This document shows, in pieces, positions 9,961 through 14,050 of a stretch of 14,050 bases of DNA. Numbering within the stretch: position 1 is the first letter of the stretch; the number at the start of each line of letters is the position of its first letter. A program made the translations under genes and the position numbers. Below the pieces are notes generated by a model. It did not search any database. It saw only the letters and a program-made list of their open reading frames with translations, and was not told the DNA's origin. This stretch comes from Clarireedia homoeocarpa (lineage: Eukaryota; Ascomycota; Leotiomycetes; Helotiales; Rutstroemiaceae), in contig LNKV01000210.1 in assembly GCA_001465935.1 (NCBI GenBank), forward strand, positions 1 through 14,050, written 5' to 3'.

Positions 9961-10435
9961 TTTATTATTATAAAAATTCACTAACAACTATATCTAATTA
10001 AAACGATAATAATAAAAATAATTACTTAAAGTAATCTGATCTAGTTAAAATAAATATTTACTAAGTTAATTATACTCTAACTAGTTAATACTAATTAGAA
10101 TTTCGAAATACTCTATTATCAAATAGTTATTTAAAAGAATTACTAATCTTAGTAAATAATATATAATCTATTTAATATAAACTAATAGGATTATCTATTT
10201 ATTTATTCTCTAAACTTATATAAAAACAAACTCTGATTATTAAATTAATAAGAAATTATATAATTAGAAGTGATATAAAGGAAGTAAATACTATAACTAT
10301 TTATATTTATCACTTAAAACACTTTAAATAATAATTATAATATAACTTTAAGTAAATAAGTTATAAAGATCAATTATAAATATATTTAATATTTTATTTA
10401 TTTGAAACTTTCTTTATTCTCTATAGTTTAATACT
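9961..10435. other. Region before the 3' LTR, nothing recognised
   Basis: AT-rich sequence with no convincing decayed reading frame in the frames I followed and no repeat partner that I could see. It is probably the 3' non-coding part of the element. Confidence 0.5.
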
Positions 10436-10447
10436 AGAGTTAGGAAG
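10436..10447 (+). other. Polypurine tract
   Basis: agagttaggaag directly abuts the 3' LTR start (tatatta at 10448). Purine-rich except for two T. The last six bases (aggaag) are pure purine, as needed for second-strand priming. This also supports placing the LTR start at 10448. Confidence 0.65.
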
Positions 10448-10812
10448 TATATTATAGAAAGATCTATATAGTATATATAATTATAAAGTAGAACTGATTA
10501 TTTAATCGAATATATATATAGTTAGCTTTTATAAACTAATCTTTAAAGTTATAAAACTAAGATTTATAATCTATATTATAATATTACTAAAGATCAGTAA
10601 TCTTAGTATACTACTTAAGACTTTTATTAATATATTATAACCTTTATTTATATTTCTTTTATAAATTATAGAATTAGATAGAACTACTCTCCTCAACTTG
10701 AGATTCTCACTAATCTTTATAAATAAGACTGAGAATCTTAAGAAGAGAGAGGATTAATTAATTATATCTTTATTTTACTATTATATACTTAGCTATTATT
10801 TAAACCGTGATA
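10448..10812 (+). repeat. 3' LTR (365 bp)
   Basis: Same length and content as the 5' LTR. It keeps more unmutated steps at its end (ccgtgata against ctataata), which shows what the original sequence was. It is followed at 10813 directly by LINE ORF1 sequence homologous to 12790 onward, which sets the right edge independently. Confidence 0.93.
10697..10742. repeat. LTR hairpin, second copy
   Basis: Arms 10697-10709 (cttgagattctca) and 10730-10742 (tgagaatcttaag) pair over 13 positions with one G-T type pair, around a 20-base loop. It corresponds to 1287-1332 in the 5' LTR, where the arms pair perfectly after further C-to-T changes. Confidence 0.8.
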
Positions 10813-11287
10813 AATTTCTTAATTAAGAAACTAGTAATTTAAAAAAAAGTTATTAATTTTAAAACTATTTAGAAGAATAAATTATAGTTTAAAATAATAT
10901 TATATAATATTCTAATTAATAACTTTAATATATTTAATAAAATAAAGTTAGTTTTAAATAAATTTAAAACTTTTAATAAAAGTTTAAAATTAAAATCTAT
11001 TAAATTATCTTATTAACTTAACTTAGTTAATAATTAAGTAATTAAAAAAGTTAGTTTAATAGTTATTTTATTTATAACTAATAAAGAAGTAGATAAGTAT
11101 ATATATAATTGTATATATATAACTAGAATTAATTATTAAGTCGAAAAACTATTAGTTATAATAAAGTCTATTTAATATATTAAGTATTTAAGTTTTAAAT
11201 ATATAATATAATTTTATAAAAAAGAGATTAAATATAATTTATATAATAAGTTATATAATACTTTTTAATATTATTATAATATTTATA
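10813..11287 (+). pseudogene. LINE copy A: partial ORF1 with zinc knuckles
   Basis: Ungapped match to 12790-13264 of copy B (constant offset of 1977 bases), with mostly transition differences. It covers the C-terminal half of ORF1 up to the second zinc knuckle. The first knuckle is CX2CX4HX4C starting at 11176, with Cys and His seen as Tyr codons. The left end is cut exactly by the 3' LTR. The right end stops at about 11287, where the 5' leader of copy B begins. It reads in frame +1. Confidence 0.88.
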
Positions 11288-11880
11288 TATAATTCTCTAT
11301 AGTTTATTATTACTCTCGAAATCGAAAAATATATATAGTTATCGAAAACGATCGGATCTTTTATTATAACAACTAATTATAATATAATAATTTAAATAAA
11401 GTAATCGGCTTTATTATATAACTCGGTACTATTAAGTTATTATTATTAGTATTAAAAAGTAAAGTTTTTACTTTATATCACGATTTTTTATAATTTTTTA
11501 AAAATATAAAAATAATTAAAAATATCTAAAAAACTATTAAAAAATATATAAAAAATAATACCTTTTAGTATATTAACTTCTATAAATCTATTAAACTAAA
11601 AATCACTTTAATATAATACTTAGTTCTCGAGTTATTGTTATTAATACTAAATTACTTTATATTATATATATTATTGAAAATCAATTATTTACTTCAGTGA
11701 TATTAAACCACGATATTAAGCTAAAAATATTACTTCGGGTTTAATAAAAGGATATTAAAGAATAATTAAATTATAAACTTATTTGATAAAGTTTTTTTAA
11801 GATTAATATATTTCCTAGAAAAGAAGATATTAATATTTATTAATATAAAAGACTCTTTTATATTAACTAACTAATTAAAT
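11288..11880 (+). other. Probable LINE 5' leader
   Basis: No decayed protein frame is convincing here. The stretch keeps more CpG and CpA than its surroundings (11313-11360, 11400-11430, 11477-11485 and 11690-11745) and has A-rich runs at 11490-11560. In LINEs the internal promoter lies in this region; no specific promoter element could be identified. The ORF1 start could be anywhere from about 11820. Confidence 0.5.
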
Positions 11881-13398
11881 ATTTAGAATTAAGAAACTAC
11901 TTTCTTTTTAACTACTTTTTTAATTATAATTACTATTAGATCTAACTTTTTAATTAATATACTTTATATTAATATAGATATTACTATATTACTAACTTTA
12001 CTAACTACTTATAAATTTAACTCTTAAATCAATATATCTAGTCTTTTAAATAATCTAAATATAAACCCTCTTTTTAAATTTATTATAAATAGAATCTTAC
12101 TTTGTTTTTCTAAAAGAGTTAACTCTTATACTTCTACTAATTAGAATAATAAAATATTGAAAATTACCGAATTAATTAATACGAATCCGGCTAATCAGCT
12201 AATTTTAAAAATATATAACTTATTAATTAAAGTTTATACTATTTCTAACTTTTATAATTAATAAATACTTTTATTAAACTTAATCGAAATATTCCGAGAT
12301 TATACTAAATTAGAAAAAGTATATAAGATTATTAATATATTAATATTTTAAATTAATAATTTAGAATATACTACTTATAAAATCGAAACTTTAACTAAGT
12401 TTTTAAAAACTTAAAAATCAATTTAACTTTTAATTTAAACTTTTAATATTAGAAAATCAAATATAAATCTAATTATTTTATTTAATATTAAACTTAATAT
12501 TAAACTTAATACTATTTTTAAACCTTCTTTTACTTTAATAACTACTATTAATATTATTGACTTTTAAACTACTATAGAAGCTAAAAAGCTTATTAAAAAA
12601 ACTAAAAAAACTATTAACTAGTTAATCTTAATCTAGAATTAATATATATTAATTTCTTTATTATAACTTCGAAATTTATTTAATAAAGCTTTTAAATTAA
12701 AAGGTATTAAAAAACTTATTATTTTAACTATTTCGATTATAATTAATAAGAAGAACTTAATTATTATTATTATAATCTTTTATACTACTAACTTCTTAAT
12801 TAAGAAACTAATAATTTAGAAAAAAACTACTAATTTTAAAATTATTTAAAAGAATAAACTATAGTTTAAAATAGTATTATATAATATTCCTACTAATAAC
12901 TTTAATATATTTAATAGAATAAAACTAATCTTAAATAAACTTAAAACTTTTAATAAGAATCTAAAGTTAAAACTTATTAAATTACTTTATTAGTTTAATT
13001 TAGTTAATAACTAAGGAATTAAAAGAACTAACTTAGTAATTATTTTATTTATAATTAATAAAGAAGTAAATAAGTATATATATAATCGTATATATATAAC
13101 TGGAATTAGTTATTAGATTAAAAGACTATTAATAATAATTAGATCTATTTAGTATATTAAATACTTAGATTTTAGATATATAATATAATTTTATAAAAAA
13201 GAGATTAAATATAACTTATATAATAAACTATATAATACCTCTTAATATAGTTATAGTATTTATAATAAAAAGAGTAAAAACTATTTTTATTTAATATTTA
13301 AATATACTAATTATAAATTAGTATATAATACTAACTTAAAAGATTACGAGATATATAAGGTTATTAAACAGGTTAGTCTATAATTAGCTCGAATATAA
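11880..13398 (+). pseudogene. LINE ORF1, gag-like protein with three zinc knuckles
   Basis: Frame +1 runs about 500 codons. The N-terminal 150 residues are Thr/Ser/Pro/Asn-rich after allowing for RIP, the middle (12780-13140) is the folded RNA-binding part, and three zinc knuckles end it. Knuckle 1 is CX2CX4HX4C with positions 13153, 13162, 13177 and 13192. Knuckle 2 is CX2C (13210, 13219) followed by His positions 13231 and 13246 and Cys 13252. Knuckle 3 is CX2CX3HX6C with 13303, 13312, 13324 and 13345. All Cys and His are now TAT or TAC. The frame ends at TAA 13381 or 13396, overlapping or adjoining ORF2. The product would bind element RNA in a ribonucleoprotein. Confidence 0.85.
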
Positions 13399-14016
13399 AG
13401 ATTATATAAATAAATTTAAATCGAAATAATCTTATAATTAAATCGGTATTATAACTAGTTATTAAATTTAATATCGATTTAATAATAATCTAAGAATTCT
13501 AGATTATTACTAATATTAGTACTAGTATTAGCAACTTCTTAAATAGTCGATTAATATTATATATTAGTTTTATTTAAATTCTAGTTTTAAACAAAGACTT
13601 CTAATTATAAATCTTTATTTATATTATTAAAACACTAACTATTAGTATATAACTAATAGTTAATAATATTAATTCCGATTTATTAGTATTAAAACTAGGT
13701 GAGGAGAGTAATATACTCGAAATAATTAATATTTATAATAAAACTAGTTAAGTCGAAAGCGAATTAGTTAAAATAATTAAAAGAAGTTTATTTTTAAAAA
13801 CTATTTCGACTAATTCGTTTATATTAGAAGATTTTAATATATATTATTTTTAGTAAATCTTTAATTTAGTTATTACTTTAAATAGAATCTAATTAATTAA
13901 TTAGATTAAAAATAATAACTTTAATTTATTAAATAATCTTAGAACTAATATTTTCTTTAAAGAGACTAGTTAGTTAGTTATTGATTTAACTTTAACTACT
14001 TTAGAGTTAGCAAGGT
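13390..14016 (+). pseudogene. LINE ORF2 endonuclease domain (EEP family), truncated
   Basis: Frame +3 shows the endonuclease/exonuclease/phosphatase motifs in order. These are the Gln-Xaa-Asn motif (stop-Ile-Asn at 13407-13415), and the catalytic Glu in Gln-Glu-Pro-Trp, with gaa 13494-13496 intact and stops on both sides of the motif. An Ile-Asn-Ile-Tyr-Asn motif lies near 13720-13735, the Gly-Asp-Phe-Asn motif has Asp at 13830 and Asn at 13836, and the terminal Ser-Xaa-Ile-Asp-Leu motif has Asp at 13983. The enzyme would nick target DNA for target-primed reverse transcription. The domain runs into the T-tract three codons after its last motif region, so the RT part is missing from the window. 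Confidence 0.85.
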
Positions 14017-14019
14017 ATA

Positions 14020-14038
14020 TTTTTTTTTTTTTTTTTTT
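14020..14038. repeat. T19 homopolymer
   Basis: Nineteen uninterrupted T on the + strand, just after the endonuclease motif and before attccttttaac. On the - strand it is A19, the expected tail of a non-LTR element or SINE inserted in reverse orientation. A homopolymer cannot be altered by RIP, and its length suggests limited age. A simple slippage tract is the alternative. Confidence 0.85.
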
Positions 14039-14050
14039 ATTCCTTTTAAC

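Larger units (their letters stand above)
1038..10812 (+). mobile_element. Ty1/Copia-superfamily LTR retrotransposon, heavily RIP-mutated
   Basis: Two 365-bp LTRs bound 9.05 kb of internal sequence. The internal order is primer-binding site, gag, aspartic protease, integrase, reverse transcriptase, RNase H, an extra 3.3-kb region, a short polypurine tract, then the 3' LTR. Integrase before RT is diagnostic of Copia rather than Gypsy. All recognisable gag-pol domains are in the same frame (+1), as in single-polyprotein Copia elements. The total length is well above the 5-6 kb usual for the superfamily because of the region after RNase H. No five-base target duplication is seen: tagaa precedes the element and aattt follows it, and the flanks belong to different elements. 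The copy is dead: dozens of in-frame stops, and catalytic residues are replaced. Confidence 0.93.
11288..14050 (+). mobile_element. LINE copy B: Tad1/I-like non-LTR retrotransposon, 5' part
   Basis: Begins where similarity to copy A ends, continues with a leader of about 530-590 bases, a complete ORF1 with three zinc knuckles (frame +1) and the start of ORF2 with an apurinic-type endonuclease (frame +3). The arrangement is that of fungal Tad1-clade and related I-type LINEs. RT and 3' end are absent: a 19-T run interrupts the endonuclease at 14020, and the window ends 12 bases later. The copy is RIP-mutated throughout and dead. Confidence 0.85.

Noticed and set aside
7099..10435. Envelope-like gene in the post-pol region
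   Set aside because: Position alone fits; no signal peptide, membrane segment or furin-like site could be supported from the mutated frames.
1038..10812. Ty3/Gypsy element
   Set aside because: Integrase precedes reverse transcriptase, and the RT, RNase H and primer-binding site are of Copia type.
11100..11127. AT palindrome (tatatataattgtatatata) as a possible origin or attachment site; same at 13077-13101
   Set aside because: It lies inside the LINE ORF1 coding frame in both copies and is explained by the Tyr/Ile/Arg-rich coding sequence.
10413..11309. Shared word ttctctatagttta at about 10417 and 11291 (and near 5956) as a direct repeat or target duplication
   Set aside because: The match does not extend, and short shared words are expected in such a restricted base composition.
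270..14050. Mitochondrial genome, Plasmodium-type or other naturally AT-rich genome
   Set aside because: The specific loss of CpA/TpG, the abrupt normal-composition edge and the decayed retrotransposon proteins point to RIP. No mitochondrial gene or tRNA was seen.
270..14050. Centromere or pericentromere
   Set aside because: RIP-mutated nested retroelements do form centromeres in some ascomycetes, but identical blocks occur throughout chromosome arms and subtelomeres; nothing in the sequence distinguishes them.
1..14050. CRISPR array, tRNA, rRNA or bacterial genes
   Set aside because: No regularly spaced identical repeats with spacers, no cloverleaf with conserved T-arm, and no open frame of gene length on either strand.

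Overview
This window is a transposon graveyard from what is almost certainly a filamentous ascomycete genome (Pezizomycotina-type). Apart from the first ~267 bases, which have balanced composition, it is extremely AT-rich (roughly 15-20 % G+C by eye). CpA and TpG are nearly absent, TpA is in large excess, and many CpG are kept. That is the signature of repeat-induced point mutation (RIP). Reading the decayed frames confirms it. Trp and Gln codons have become TAG/TAA, Cys and His codons have become Tyr (TAT/TAC), and catalytic Asp codons have become Asn, yet the frames run for kilobases with hardly any indel. No functional protein-coding gene, rRNA, tRNA or CRISPR array was found. The genus cannot be given from this sequence.

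Layout, left to right. (1) 1-267: an un-mutated, GC-balanced segment with four 17-bp tandem units, a CCAAT box, a TATA-like box and a CT-rich inverted repeat. It looks like the 3' part of a retrotransposon LTR. (2) 270-1037: a reverse-complement fragment of the pol (reverse transcriptase) region of the same Copia family that fills the centre of the window; it pairs with 5009-5776. (3) 1038-10812: a long LTR retrotransposon (9.8 kb) of the Ty1/Copia superfamily. It has two 365-bp LTRs, a primer-binding site that looks complementary to the anticodon arm of initiator-Met tRNA, a gag-protease-integrase-RT-RNase H polyprotein in one frame (+1, ~1550-7098), and a short purine-rich tract before the 3' LTR. 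Between RNase H and the 3' LTR lie 3.3 kb of extra sequence. It holds a 133-bp tandem duplication with the only N in the window, and two decayed open frames that I do not recognise. (4) 10813-11287: a fragment of ORF1 (zinc-knuckle gag) of a Tad1/I-like non-LTR retrotransposon (LINE). (5) 11288-14050: a second, longer copy of that LINE, with 5' leader, complete ORF1 carrying three zinc knuckles, and the endonuclease domain of ORF2. The endonuclease is cut by a 19-T homopolymer at 14020-14038.

The pieces record nested and rearranged insertions. The LTR element is flanked on the left by a Copia fragment and on the right by LINE ORF1, with no matching target-site duplication, so its two ends probably come from different insertions. 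LINE copy B begins abruptly inside LINE copy A. The most unusual items are the 3.3-kb extra region downstream of RNase H, the mismatched flanks of the Copia element, the half-tRNA priming site and the sharply bounded un-RIPed left edge.
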